DNA of 64,000 nt, from assembly GCA_905250125.1 (NCBI GenBank), contig CAJNOL010000125.1, positions 179,626 through 243,625 of the forward strand, written 5' to 3'. The DNA comes from Rotaria sordida. Taxonomy: Eukaryota; Rotifera; Eurotatoria; Philodinida; Philodinidae. A program made the translations under genes and the position numbers. The notes under the pieces were generated by a model. That model was given only the letters and a program-made list of their open reading frames with translations, had not been told where the DNA came from and did not search any database. Within the stretch, counting starts at the first letter, position 1; every line of letters begins with the position of its first letter. Below are positions 1 through 12,320 of the stretch, one piece after another.

Positions 1-288
1 AATCATCTTAATACAAAAAAAAATCTCACAATTTTTTTGATCGAAATATATTATCATCAACTAGCGACTACTATCGTCTGCTAATTGAACCTGATCCAAT
101 GAAAAAAAGAAATTTAATATTAAAAAAAGAAAAAATTGTATTGCTCTCTTCAATAATGTTAAGATCATAAAATTTTGTTCGCAAATGGCGTACAAATTAT
201 ATAATTTAACCTTCACCGATTGATTAAATCATCTAGAAAGAATGAACTTCTTTTTTCTTTTCATCGTATCTTATATTCAATGGTGGAT

Positions 289-456
289 TTAGGATTTTGA
301 GGAGGAACAGGGGGTATTATTAGTCAAAAAAATGTATTTTGAAGACGATTAAAGGTTTTATCGGCTCATTTTTGAGCATTATTTACTGAGAAAAATTCAA
401 AAATATGCCAGAAGGGAGAGGCGATTGCCTCCACTGTTTCTCCTCAAAATCCCTAA
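289..456. repeat. Small inverted-repeat (hairpin) element
   Basis: The left arm at about 289-314 (TAGGATTTTGAGGAGG...) is matched by the reverse complement of about 428-456 (TAGGGATTTTGAGGAGA...). The interior is about 115 bp. This looks like a short non-autonomous DNA transposon (MITE). I found no convincing target-site duplication. No gene is visible in 1-1640 apart from this and the LTR candidate. Confidence 0.5.
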
Positions 457-664
457 CAGCAAAAATTTCATATTTGTCTTTTGTGAACTATAACAATGTA
501 ATTATCTCTTTTATGCAATTCTATTAATCATTTGTTATTCATTGAAAAAGAAGAGAGAACTTTTTTATTTTATTATTTATTTAAAATAATAAAAAATAAT
601 AGATGAGTGTCTATTATGGTAATGGATCTGTCTTTTTTTTTTATCAAATTGATGAATAATTCTT

Positions 665-844
665 TGTAGTGTTTTATCCTACATGGGAGTTGAAGAGGCA
701 GTACTTCTCTGGAATTCATTGTTACTTGTGTCATATACTATGTGTCTGTGCTTCAAAAAACAGATGTTCGTCCTCTGAGAGTTTTAGATCGCTCCTCTGT
801 AAGAGAAAATCTGAATAAAATATTGATTCTTTGGTCAATATTCA
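665..844. mobile_element. Candidate solo LTR, 180 bp
   Basis: The segment begins TGTAGTG and ends TTCA, so it has the TG...CA ends of a retroviral-type LTR. It carries an AATAAA signal at 814-819 and is less AT-rich than its surroundings. The 5 bases before it (660-664) and after it (845-849) are both TTCTT, the length of duplication an LTR integrase makes. No internal retrotransposon sequence is present, so this would be a solo LTR left by recombination. Because TTCTT is a simple sequence in AT-rich DNA, a chance match is possible. Confidence 0.45.
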
Positions 845-1641
845 TTCTTTTCTATTAAAATCATTTAAAAAAAGAAATCTTTTATTTATCGATAATTAAA
901 TTAATAAACTTTTATAGTTTTGATTGGAAGATAAATTATAAACATTTCGTATATTTAAATAGAAAATAGTGAACAAATCAATTTTCTAATAGATCTTCGA
1001 AATTTACTATTTCACAAAATTGTATTTGCAAGATAAAGAAAACTTCGATTACTGTTTGATTACTTCAATATTTATATATTATACTATATTGTATCTTTCG
1101 TTAAATATGTTAGATAAATTTATATAAATAAAAACAACTAACGTAAAACTACTCAAAGCTATTTATAACTTTTGACTTCATGTTTTTAGACATTTAGAAA
1201 TTACCTCTAAATTCGAATAATTTTAAAAGAATTTGAGAGTATCTGTTTGCTTTAGAAGTTTATAATAATTTTAATGGGTTTTAAGTGAATGACGAAGGAC
1301 TAACAGGAAAAAAGAATCGAGAGTTTTGCGAACATTGAATATCTCAAGAATAAAGCAATCATTTTTGACTGAAACTTTTAAGATAATCCTAGATTAGTAT
1401 TAAGTACTTATAGGCTAAGTTTCAGGTTAAACATTCTTCCTGTCTCAATTTACGTCGTTCTTTAGTTGAAATCCATTAAAGATATTATAAATTTATAGAG
1501 CACATCTATGTGCTCAAATCTTTTTCCGGTCATTCTAGTCTAGAGGAAATTTCTAAATGCCTAAAATACAAGCTTAAAAGTCATGAGTGAATCACTTTGA
1601 GCAATTCCTTCGTAAATGTCAAACATGAAAAGAAAACATGT

Positions 1642-2415
1642 TCAAGAACTAAGAAAGAGATCATTTTCTTTGATTTCACTTGTTTGTCTATGGAATACTG
1701 CACTAATCGTACGAAATGGCCACAAGGATGACTCTCGTCTCTCATTATCAAGTCCAGGTAATGTTGATTCACGACGTAATGGATGTCTTTTCGGTTGTGA
1801 TTGTGGTAATGTTGATTGAACTGTTATTGATAAAGGGAAAGAAGGTGACTGATCAAGAATAAATGGTGGTGGCCATTGTTGATGTACTTGTGATAAAGAT
1901 GGTCGATTCGCTGTTGAATGATCGATAAGAAATGGAATTTCTTGTAAACTATAGGCAGATGTTCTTTTTTAAAAAATAAATAGAAATAGTAAAACTCTAA
2001 TTAATTTTTTGATAATTACCTTGTTTTATTATTATTATTTGATGATATTCGTGAATCAAGATCTGATTGTTGATCACGTTTCATTCTAAATAAAAATTGT
2101 TTTTTTTTGTCTTATCAATATATCAAAACAAAAAAAAGTCAAATAATAAATTATTATTATTAAATACCCGAATATACACATAAAACATAATCGAATATTT
2201 TTACATAATGATTTTGGACAACATCGTACACTATGTGGTGATCGTTCTTTTGATGAACATTTATAACGACATATCATCCAACCTAATGCTAATGTAACAA
2301 AAATTCCAACAACTGAAGGCCATATAATATCTTTATTATCATTATATACATTGTATGATGATTCGGATGAAGATTGTAGAATAAATATTTTAGTTGTATT
2401 CTCAATTTTTGTCAT
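1642..2415 (-). CDS. Single-pass membrane protein of unknown function, 3 exons
   Basis: I do not recognise the family. Three exons (2168-2415, 2020-2085, 1642-1963) join with GT-AG introns of 82 and 56 bp and keep frame, giving 211 residues. The N-terminus has no obvious signal peptide. One hydrophobic helix lies near residues 31-48 (PSVVGIFVTLALGWMIC), followed by a Cys- and basic-rich stretch (CRYKC, RCCPKSLCKNIRLC), as in a type III single-pass protein with a palmitoylation-prone juxtamembrane tail. The C-terminal two thirds are polar and rich in Pro, Ser and Gln, likely disordered and cytoplasmic. An AG acceptor at 2423-2424, just before the ATG, fits a spliced leader or 5' UTR intron. 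The exon model is well supported by frame; the function is not. Confidence 0.7.
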
Positions 2416-4351
2416 TTTCTATCTGTCAAATAATATCAATGGTTTATACACCGATTAAAAGTTATTATTCGAACGGAAAAATACAATAATGAAAATGAGC
2501 TAAATATATATGTATATATATATATATAAATATATAAAGCGAAAGAATAAGAGAATGAAGGGAAAGGCATACAATCAACTTCCGTTATGGTAAAAAAAGA
2601 AAACAAAAACCTAACGGATGTAAAAAAAGATACTAATAATCGAGTAATGAGAAAAATTAGAAATAAAAGAATTTATTTGAAATTTAAAACAAGAAAATTT
2701 TTTTTGAAAAATTATTCGTTATAAATAATCGTTATAAAATTTAAAAAGAGAAAAAAAAACTAATCCTTATATAACTTTGTTTTTCTCTTTTCTTGTTTTT
2801 CATTTATAATTCAAAGAAAATACGGATGAGTGAGAACGAATAAAATAATGAGTTCATCGTTCCTTGGGTAGATTTATAAGCCATATCCGATGTAAATTAA
2901 GCATAGTCGTGATAATTTCTTTTTGAGTTTCTTACTTTTTTTCTTTCTTTCTCCTGTTCAACAGGAAAAAAACCGACGAGAAAAATCTATTGATTAACTT
3001 TCTATCATTCAGTTTGGTTGTTTTTTTCTTCTTCTAAATTTTACCGAAGAAAAGCTGAAACCAATTCAATTAAGTACTAATATAAAATATCGACACCGAG
3101 AAAAAATAAGGTGGAGAAAAAAAAAAGGGACAAGATTATTTTTTAGTAGGTATAAGCCGAATAAACACTCAAAAGGAAAATACTTGCCGGTGAATAACTA
3201 AACGAGAAAAAAGAAGTGTATGGCTTATGAAGACGTACTTGCTTAAGAAATATGGCCTAGTTCTATAGATGAGTTTTGTTTGATTTTGATCGAGGGAAAA
3301 AAAACCAAGAAATTTAATTCTTGAAAAAAAAATATTTTTTCGATAAATTTTTATTGTCAATTGTGAAAAAAAACATAACTTCTTGTTTTGTTTTGAGAAT
3401 TAAATCTAAATAGAAATCTTTTTTTTAATAAATATCCTTATTTGATGACAGAGATTATCGTAATAATTCTTTTTTTTTTTTTCTAAACTACGTCATTCGG
3501 AAGAACAACAAATGCTACTTAATTTTTTGAAAGAATATTTTTACAAATTATGTTATGTTTGATGTTCTTTGAGCTGCTCTATTTTTTGAATAGGAAATTC
3601 ATTAATTTCATGCAATGATAAAAAAAGAAAACAAGTTGCCATAAACATATAATGTTCTGTCAATCGTAAACAGTCTTCCGATTGTAGGCGATCATCTATT
3701 TTTAAAATTTTACTTCTTATTTCCTTCTTTTTATTTTCATTGACTCAATAGTTTTAATTTAGATGAACAATACTCATCATTTGAAATTTTTTTTTCTTTT
3801 ATTATTATATATTGTAATTTTAATGCAACCTTGAACCTGTCAGATTTCCGTTTATTCTTATTTAATAAGAGATATTTTGATTAGTGTTCATGTTTTTACG
3901 TATGTGAAATTAACTTTAATACTCTTTTAAAAAATATCTTTTATAATATGGTTCAAGATTTATATTATATTTTTCCTCAAAAAAAAAACAAAAAGAAATG
4001 ATTCATTCAAGGTTAAAATGTTCTTAAATTAATGAAGTATGAACCAATGGGTAGATAATTATTCACACAAGATGAATACTGCTGCTTTGAGTGCTTAGAA
4101 AAAACGATATGCATTTATTGAAATTTTCTGTCGAGACTATTAAACATCTTCCTCATCTATACACTTGAACGGAACGTTGATTTATTAAATTCTCTGAAAA
4201 GAATATAAAATTATAGAAAAATGTAAAGATGCATTAACATAAAAACATGATAAATTTAATTCATAGAAATTTAAAAAAAGAACGACTGAAATAATTATTT
4301 TATAATGAAGTAATACAATGATTATTCAATAACAAGAAAAAACGTGATATT
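2416..4351. other. Intergenic, no gene seen
   Basis: Very AT-rich, with a TA-rich microsatellite at about 2506-2540 and many A/T homopolymers. I see no convincing exon, RNA gene or transposon end. Confidence 0.5.
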
Positions 4352-5191
4352 TCAAGGACGAAGTGGACGAGTATTGTCAATATTAATTTGAATTTTTAAT
4401 AATTGCGTAAGTTTTTCCGTATAATGTTGTTCATCATAATTTTCAGGTAAATAAATTGAAAATTGAATTTTCCAAGGTCGTGTACAAGTTCTTTTAAAAG
4501 TTAATCTTAATATTTTTTCATTAGGAAATATAATTCCATTATCAATAATATTATTTCGAGTACTTATAAGTAATAATTCATCAAGAACAATACCATGTGA
4601 TGATAAAATAATATAACCATAACCTCGATTATTTAATTGTTGTTTTTGTTTATAATACCAACAATTTAAATATTTTATTTTCTTTCTAGAAAAATAATAA
4701 TCTAATTGTTGTTTCCATTGATTACCTTCTAATTTTAATTCAAAAAAATTTTCTCGAATTCGATCTAATGGATTATAACATGCATAATTTATCCAGAAAT
4801 AAATCGAAAATATAAATAAAATTGGTGAAATACAAACTGTTATAAATGTAAATACTTCAAACATGATAACAACATTACAAAGAGACGAATTCGATTGAGG
4901 ATCTTTTAAATTTTGACAACGATTAGATGTTAACCAATAAGATACCCAAAAAGTAATTCCTAATGTCATTGAAAGTAATGTACAATAACTTATATCCATA
5001 CATCGTCGATGAGCTTGATTTGCATATATATCATTAAGAACATCAAGAACACTACGAGGTAAATTAATACCATCAGAACTGATTGTTGATGGACTTGTTT
5101 GAAGAATTGCTTGAGGATGACGTTGTTGTTCTTCTTCTTCGATACTTGATACTCGATTGAGATTTGCATCATCTCTACTTTGTTCAAGCAT
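4352..5191 (-). CDS. Two-helix membrane protein, single exon
   Basis: An intronless frame of 279 residues starts at an ATG at 5189-5191. The N-terminal 75 residues are polar and include a Glu-rich run. Two hydrophobic segments follow, about 79-98 (YCTLLSMTLGITFWVSYWLT) and 112-138 (VIMFEVFTFITVCISPILFI), separated by a short Cys-containing loop. The C-terminal 140 residues are soluble and mixed alpha/beta in character, with a basic, Lys/Tyr-rich section near 165-195. The hairpin topology with a long cytosolic tail recalls TMEM268-like proteins, but that is only a resemblance in layout. No neighbouring gene suggests a role. The frame is much longer than expected by chance in such AT-rich DNA and its codon use matches the other genes here. 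Confidence 0.7.
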   Translation of the reverse strand: MLEQSRDDANLNRVSSIEEEEQQRHPQAILQTSPSTISSDGINLPRSVLDVLNDIYANQAHRRCMDISYCTLLSMTLGITFWVSYWLTSNRCQNLKDPQSNSSLCNVVIMFEVFTFITVCISPILFIFSIYFWINYACYNPLDRIRENFFELKLEGNQWKQQLDYYFSRKKIKYLNCWYYKQKQQLNNRGYGYIILSSHGIVLDELLLISTRNNIIDNGIIFPNEKILRLTFKRTCTRPWKIQFSIYLPENYDEQHYTEKLTQLLKIQINIDNTRPLRP

Positions 5192-5487
5192 TTCAAATAC
5201 GTTAGTTTTTTTTTGTCCACAACATAGATATATATATAGTTTTTACATTGAAATAGTTATCTTTTTTCGTCATATCTTTCTTTTGTTTTGTCAACAAAAA
5301 CAAAACTAACACATTGTTATAAATGAGTCATAAAGTAAAAAAGAAGATTTTATTAACAAGAGTTTTGTGATTGAAAATGTTACATTGTTTCTCTTCATTA
5401 CAAATTTATATCGGAAAACTCAATATCCAACAAAAGAGATTCACTAAATTCATCATTGTCCACTTAACTTATTAAAATTGATATATA

Positions 5488-6429
5488 CCCTTGGAAAGCA
5501 AAAGTTAGACACTATGTTTAACCTCTTTTTACACTCGAAAAGAACATTTCGAAAAAAGTAATTATACCATTCGATAGCGCTTGAAATTCTCTACCAGTCT
5601 GTGTATTTGTACTTTAGTTTGCGCTTGAACATTATGAAAATAAATTGAGTATAATGAAGGCACCTCCATATCCTCATTCCCAAAGATGGACTTTCTAATT
5701 TTTAATATTTTTCATTACTATAGAAACACATTTTTTTTAAAGTAATTATATATTCTGACAGAGCTTGAAATTCTCTATCATCCCATATATTTATATGTTG
5801 CTTTGCATATATCTGTTGAAAAATAATTCGAATACAATAAAGACATCTTCAATTGACAAGTATTAAAAAATCCGCATTGTTTGCTACTTTTTTAGTATTT
5901 TTACCAAATTATTTTTCATATAGAATAAATTTTCACAAAAGTAATTATACATTCTGATAGCTCTTGAAATTCTCTATCAGCCTATATAAAAGTATTTTGC
6001 ATTCAATATAAGTAGCAAAAAGAATCAGTGTGTCTTCGAAATTGTCAATTGAAATTTCTTCATTGTATTCAAATAATTTTTTAACAGACAAATGCAAAGC
6101 AATACATAAACAGATGGGATGATAGAGAATTTCAAGCTCTATCAGAATATATAATTACTTTTTTAAAAAGATAATTTTATAGTGATGAAAAATTAAAAAA
6201 ACTATTTTCTATGCCAGTGACAAAATCCAGTCTGTGGGAATGTGGACATGGAGATGCCTTCATTATACTCAATTTATTTTCATAATATTCAAGCGCAAAC
6301 TAAAATACAAATACACAGACTGGTAGAGAATTTCAAGCGCTATCAAATGGTATAATTACTTTTTTCGAAATGTTCTTTTCGAGTGTAAAAAGAGGTCAAA
6401 CATAGTGTCTAACTTTTGCTTTCCAGGGG
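5488..6429. mobile_element. Foldback element with internal repeated units, TA duplication
   Basis: The left end CCCTTGGAAAGCAAAAG is matched in inverse at the right end (reverse complement CCCCTGGAAAGCAAAAG), and the arms remain alignable for about 200 bp. TA flanks both ends. Inside, a unit containing TTGAAATTCTCTA recurs about every 190 bp: three times direct (near 5580, 5765, 5962) and twice inverted (near 6142, 6334). The whole would fold into one long hairpin. No transposase frame is present, so it is non-autonomous; TA duplication suggests mobilisation by a Tc1/mariner-type enzyme. Confidence 0.8.
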
Positions 6430-6644
6430 TATGTATATATATATATATATATATTTGATTTTTATGGAGAAATTTATCGAAATTCATAGTACATGACAAA
6501 AAAGGAATCAGACTTACACAAAATTAAGATATATTAAAAAGTAATAAGACATTATTCAAGTATAATCAAATACGTCTCAATTAATAAAATTTATTTTCTT
6601 TCTAAATTAGTTTTCTTTAAAATATAAATAATTACCAATATTTA

Positions 6645-7188
6645 TATAAGAAGTATGTCAAAAGTTTCTAGACAAAATATATGACCATGTTTTCGCATAT
6701 TTAAATACATTGATAATGTATTAGAATAAGAGATTTGTACTTCTTCAGAATATATGCTTAGAATTTTAACTACTGAGCTATAAATAAATCTTGACAGAAC
6801 TCCAAAAAAGTTTTCCGGAGAAGTAAAAATCTTATTTTTCTGAAGACAAGTCTACATAAAATAAGTTCTGTAAATATCTAGTGCTTTATGTGACGAAAGA
6901 TCATTTTGTGATGAAAAGATAAAAATTGAAAAAATAGCCGTTTTTCTCATGATAGATTTTATAAAAGTCTTTACTCCATTTCGACAAGTTCCATTTGAGA
7001 GTTTTTCCTCTAATAAAAAAATTACTTGAATTCTATCAAGATTCACTTATAGCTCAATAGTCAAAAGTTACAGAAAAATTCTAAGCATATATTCTGAAAG
7101 AATAGAAAATTCTCCTGACTAAAGCATTTAAATACGCGAAAAAAATGGTCAAAAATTTTGTCTAGACACTTTCTTCCCACTCCTTACA
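6645..7188. mobile_element. Foldback MITE, about 540 bp, TA duplication
   Basis: The left arm from 6645 (shared blocks CTAGACAAAAT, GACCAT and TCAGAATATATGCTTAGAA) is matched by the reverse complement of the region ending at 7188. The arms align for about 190 bp with scattered differences. TA flanks both ends. No transposase is encoded; the short frame on the minus strand inside it is incidental. Tc1/mariner-related by the TA duplication (inference). Confidence 0.75.
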
Positions 7189-7190
7189 TA

Positions 7191-9129
7191 AACTTTGAAT
7201 ACACAAGTCAATACATTGAATGATGCATTTTTTGACTGATGTTAATTTTCTGAATCTTAGAAACCACTAAATACACCTTAAATTTTATCAATGCTACGAA
7301 GTCTTTCTATTATCTTTCTCTGCATTAGTGTAAAAAAATATATGATCATAGATTCTTTCATGTCGACTGTCAATAGTTATTAGAACTTTTGATAAAATGT
7401 TGGATCTTATTACACAAAATAACAGAAAGTCAATATGTCATTAATTTGCTCGTCTGTTTGTAAACATATCGTGAACATTCATAGTTTATAATGATTAACA
7501 AACGCAATTTACAAAAAAAAAACAGCACTATGCGTGAGACTCACATGTCGAACTAGAACCTATCACTAGTTAATGTTCTTTTTACATTCACTTCAATGTA
7601 AGATTCTTGTGCTGAAAGAAACACAAATCTTGACTTTCTGACAAGATCAATGTAGACCGATTTTTGACTAATTAGGCAAGAACTACCGTATCAGTAAGGT
7701 TCTTATATTCATTTCGTTTTTTCTTTAATTCTTGCCCGAATCCTTGTTTTTACTTTAAGTTTCTTTCTGATACTTGTGATTTAAGGCGTAGCCGCTTTAT
7801 ACGTTAACATAATCAGATTCTGTCGTCATTGTCTTATATTTAATATAAGCTTTCAGTTAAATACGCAAAAAAGAAATAATGTTCCATTTCACAGAACGTG
7901 CGAAAAGAAGAGCTGGAGAATATTTACAATGATAAATAAAAAGAACAAAATACAAATCTAACAAGTTCATCATTAAGATAAAAAGGAGAAACGATTTATC
8001 TACATTAAAAATATGTACTTTTTATAGTTCGTCGTCTTCGTCTTGATAAAGTTGTTGTTAATTAATTGAATGACTCTTGTTCATTAAATTGAACACAATA
8101 AATATTACTTGTCGTCGCTTAGAAATGAATAACTAACGTTCAGATGTTCGAATACAATTTATATGAATGTGTGTACATAAACATCATGTGCCATTTATCT
8201 TTAGGACCAAATAACAATCTTTTAATCGAAAAAAAAGAATCTTGTCTAAGCTTTAAGAAAACTTAAATATCTCGTCTAATTCTCTTCAGGTTTCTAATTT
8301 CTTGATTGATCAGTAGAGATTATTTTCACCTGGGATTTCAAGATTAAAAAGAATCTTCATTAATCAATTAGAAAAAACAAGAAGTTAGAAAGAATGTTGA
8401 TTAGTGACAAAATCTTATGATGTTGATGATTTGTTGATACTTACCTTCATGATTAAAACAATTATCTTTACAGAGATGAATACATATACAACTAATTATA
8501 TTTTCATTTGTTTATCCAGTCTTCATCATTGTTTGTTTCATAATTGTTATACAATGTCAATTATAAAATCTTTAAAAAAAAAAGAATCCACTGCTGCTCA
8601 GTGGTTTTTATTATTGATATGACAATAAATCTCAATCGATTTGACGTTGTTATAAAAATAATTGTGCTGATAGTACACAATGTACTAAAGTAACAGATTG
8701 TATTTATGCACCGAATCCTGAAGAAGCAATTTCAATGCAATTCAAATCGAAGGTGTTTTTTAATCTGTATATGAACTTATTTAAATAAAATTGTTTTCTT
8801 ATTTTTCTTTAATTTGTTGTTTATATCAGACTTAACTCTTGAGGTGTTCATATGCCAGAGGCTCATCTGTCGGTGTATGTATTCTACTATTTATTGATGT
8901 AATAAACTCTTTTATGTTAATTATTTTATAAAATTACTAGTAAATTTATCAGAAATTTTGTTTATTCCTACATCATAGAAAAGATCATTTGTAATAGAAA
9001 GTTTTTATTTTAAGTTTCTATATTCAGTCGAACTTTATACTTTGACAAGAACGTCAATTTTAAATAACATTGTTTATATTTATTTATTTATTTATTATTA
9101 CAAAATATAAAAAAAAGAAAATATCAAAT
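7191..9129. other. Intergenic, with a possible gene fragment
   Basis: Mostly featureless AT-rich DNA. At about 8635-8755 a plus-strand frame reads as a Cys-rich extracellular-type exon (RCYKNNC, TQCTKVTDC) ending at a GT. Upstream, the same frame meets TGA stops, so if it is real it is a degraded fragment. I could not identify a family. Confidence 0.3.
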
Positions 9130-10025
9130 TTAAAGAAACCGTAGAATTTGTCGCAATGATGATGAAATATTTACACCAACTAATTTCCATTTTAATGAAG
9201 AAAAATCAAGTTTTTCTAAAATTTCTTTTTGTAATTGTGGTTCCATATTATCTTGTCGACTAATTAAATAAAAAAAAATAAAATAATTTAATATACAAAA
9301 AAATAAAATAAAATAAAACATACGTAAATATTTTAAAAAAATATCGTTCAGAAAATGCAGCGATACCTTGAAATTGTGGGAAAGTAATTTTTGCATTTGA
9401 TGATAACTCAAGAAGACCAATTACTTGTGTAATTAAATGAGAATCAATTGTACGCATATATGCATCAGATAAAGCATCTGGAAGAATCTAAATATTTTCA
9501 AAAATATTCTTTTTAAAATAATAATAATAATAAACATTCAAGAGTCTATAACAAAATGCAATCAGTTACATAATGTTATTTTTCACATATATTTTTAATT
9601 TTTATGTTATAAAATCTTGTAACAAGTGTTTTTTTATTTGTTCTCTTTTACCTTGACATTTAGTTCTCCTTCACTGTCTTTATGCTTGTCAAAAACACGT
9701 TTGTATAATGCATATCGACGATTATTCACTCGACAATATTTTTCTAAATAATCTCTTGGTGTAAGTACTATGAAAATAATTTTTAATTTTTTTTTTATAT
9801 AATTATCAATAAAAACAAAAATAAAAATTTACTTTCAAAAAGTTTAACATCAAAAGGTATCCAAAATCGACTTGCTTGTTGTGATAGAATAACACTATTC
9901 ATACCAGTATAAGAACGTGTTTGCTATTTACTTATATAAAGTTAATTAAAAAAGAATTAAATAATTACCTTTTAAAAACTTACTTCATCATGATTAAACA
10001 TGAATCCATTAGAACTTTCGTGCAT
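9130..10025 (-). CDS. EF-hand-like small protein, 5 exons
   Basis: Five exons (9984-10025, 9833-9923, 9652-9767, 9324-9487, 9130-9259) join by GT-AG introns of 60-164 bp and keep frame throughout, giving 180 residues from an ATG at 10025. The middle has an EF-hand-like helix-loop-helix: LYKRVFDKHKDSEGEL near residues 67-82 resembles a degenerate calcium loop. A second helix-loop-helix near 100-130 has the exit-helix pattern ITFPQFQGIAAFSERYF. The key acidic positions are incomplete, so calcium binding is uncertain. The N-terminal part (RFWIPFDVKLFE, TPRDYLEKYC) looks like a conserved lead-in. The C-terminus is a short Leu-rich helix pair. I think it belongs to an uncharacterised metazoan EF-hand family, possibly ciliary, but cannot name it. 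Confidence 0.75.
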
Positions 10026-10939
10026 CTTGTTTTTTCTTTTCTTTTTTTTGTAATTTAATATAATGACTTTCGTCTTTTTTTCCTTGCTTTTTCTTCTGTT
10101 ATTTTCTTTTTCTACTACTTGATTACTTATTCTGTAAACAAGGAGAAACAGACACTTGTTGCTACTCGTTTCTTTTTTTAATCTTTAAATTCAACTATTG
10201 ATATGTGTTGGTTTTGTATTGCCGCCACACGCACTCGTCAAAAATATGCGGAACGGTAAAGGAAAGAAAAAATTGAGTTGAATACGTTTTACTATTGACT
10301 TTTAATTGTACTTACTTTTGTTTTTTTGTATATGTTTTGCATTTGTCATCGATTTAGAAAAAAAAATGTTAATATAATACGTTCGTCTAACTTCTTATCG
10401 AGTAAATAATCGGACAATTCTCATATTTCTTATGTCAATTTAATTAATGAAGAGAAGAAAAAATAACATAAGAATATTTTGTTAGTTACGAATATTATTG
10501 TATACATACAAGGTTTCTTTGGTTTTTTTTTTGTTTTTTTTAGAAAAGTCATTTTTTGATTTATTATTCATTTTACAATTTGAATTTAATACTTCTTTAA
10601 ATAAATTAGTTAACAAGACTATTATGTATTAGTCGAAGATTTTATCAAATACAAATTTTTGTTTTAATTATAAAATGAAATGATCAACGACGGAAAAGCT
10701 AACAAATGATTACTTAGTAAGAAGTAAATATATGAATAAGTTAATCAACGAACGAATGTATGACAAACAAACGAAGTGCCTTTCAACTGTATCTTATCTT
10801 CTATTATATTTTTTCTTTTTCTCTGAGCATAGTTTTACAGAAAAATTATCTATGAGAACAGACTTTGAATTCTCTTTGACAAGACTAACTGTTTGAAAAA
10901 CATAATCGAAAAATTTTAATCAAAGATAATCCGAGAAGA

Positions 10940-11435
10940 GATTAAAAAAGTATAAACAATAATAGAATACGTTGTGATATGAATAGTTTATTTAATAATA
11001 GAATTTTCAATGTTTTCTGTTGTTTTGTTAACGATCATTATCAATACGAAGTAAATAAATATTCCATTGATAATAATAAATCGACGGCTAGTAAAACCAT
11101 GAACATCAATTCCCATAACCAAAACATCTTCAGTGAAAAATTAAACCATAAAACGTGTAACATAAACTATGATCATTCAATCAATAATAGATATGAAAAA
11201 CTAAAATTTGTTTAACTGTTACTATATAAAGTAAGCTTAATGAAAGATAATTTGAGAAAAAGATTTGCTAAGTCTCGATTTATTGTTATCAATTGAATGT
11301 CTATTGATTTTCTACTGATAATGATCGACGATAAGACAATAGAAAAAGTCGAAAATTCTGTTTTTGTATTTTATTTGAAATAAATCATTCATATTACTAC
11401 GTATTCTATTATTGTTTATAATTGAAAAAATAGAC
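10940..11435. mobile_element. Foldback MITE
   Basis: The left arm at about 10949-11053 (AACAATAATAGAATACG ... GATCATTATCA) is matched in inverse at about 11317-11422. Both arms happen to encode similar short peptides on opposite strands (NRIF and DHYQ motifs), an effect of the inverted repeat, not of genes. Ends are approximate and no target duplication was identified. Confidence 0.65.
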
Positions 11436-11829
11436 AGACTCAAAAAAGTTTTAATAATGTTTACCGATCTTGATGCATTCAGAGTACGAAATTGTGTGGA
11501 CTTGACAGACATGTGATTTTTTTAAGAATCTATTAAAATCAATTGGATTTTCATGGGTATCGGCAAAAGAGGTGAATATTCACAAACACAATCAGATTGG
11601 AAACTGATATTATCAGTAGAATGAAATTGTCGAGCTGTTTCTACGAACACTCATATCTTTTACCAATGAGTAAGATGACTCAACTTCGACACAGCCAAAA
11701 TATTAGGCTTTTATATGCTAACCTTAGAAAAATAAAAGGGATGTATTTTCTCAAGTTGAAGCATTCTAATTGAATTTAACAAATAGCTCGTGTGAATGTG
11801 TTCAATCGATTTCTATTATCAGTTACCGA

Positions 11830-12320
11830 ATTTCCTGAATGGATTTGCTTATATAGAAGACCAAGCCACAAAAGCGACGAATCAAGATAGAACTCAACGA
11901 GCTCTACCGAATGGATATCTTGGAAGTCCGATGCGGTACTGCTTTCGCCTGAAAAAAGGGTAATATTTCCTGTAATCCCAGAGCTTTCGACAACACTTAT
12001 CGCGATTCGTTCATCCAGGTCGATAATTCTGGAATACGGATCCCGCAGGATTCTTTAGGAAACGGCCTTTTTTCTTGTGAATTCCTGCCAGTTCTCACGC
12101 CTTTCCCTCCGAAGCCTGTCGGAAAATCCACTGGAACATGGAAGCACTAGTCTGGCCCGCAAATACCCGCATGAGATCCCAGATATTTCAGCTGATTTCC
12201 ACATCTGAATTCACAAGGGAACTACACCATATTCGGTCAGGAATATACCAGAACTCAGTCGGATTCATTTGGAAACAAATCGGAATCACGCCGTATCCAA
12301 CGAAAGCAAAATTCTGGTAA
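11830..12320. other. GC-richer island of unknown origin
   Basis: Composition shifts from roughly a quarter G+C to near half between about 11900 and 12315, then falls back sharply. The short plus-strand frame 12138-12320 matches nothing I recognise. Short inverted matches occur inside (CTTGTGAATTC at about 12075 and GAATTCACAAG at about 12209). No TG...CA ends or clear terminal repeats were found. It may be a decayed mobile element fragment or a regulatory island. Confidence 0.35.

Noticed and set aside
10979-11512. Two short frames on opposite strands encoding similar peptides
   Set aside because: They are the two arms of an inverted-repeat element, so the similarity comes from the palindrome and not from genes.
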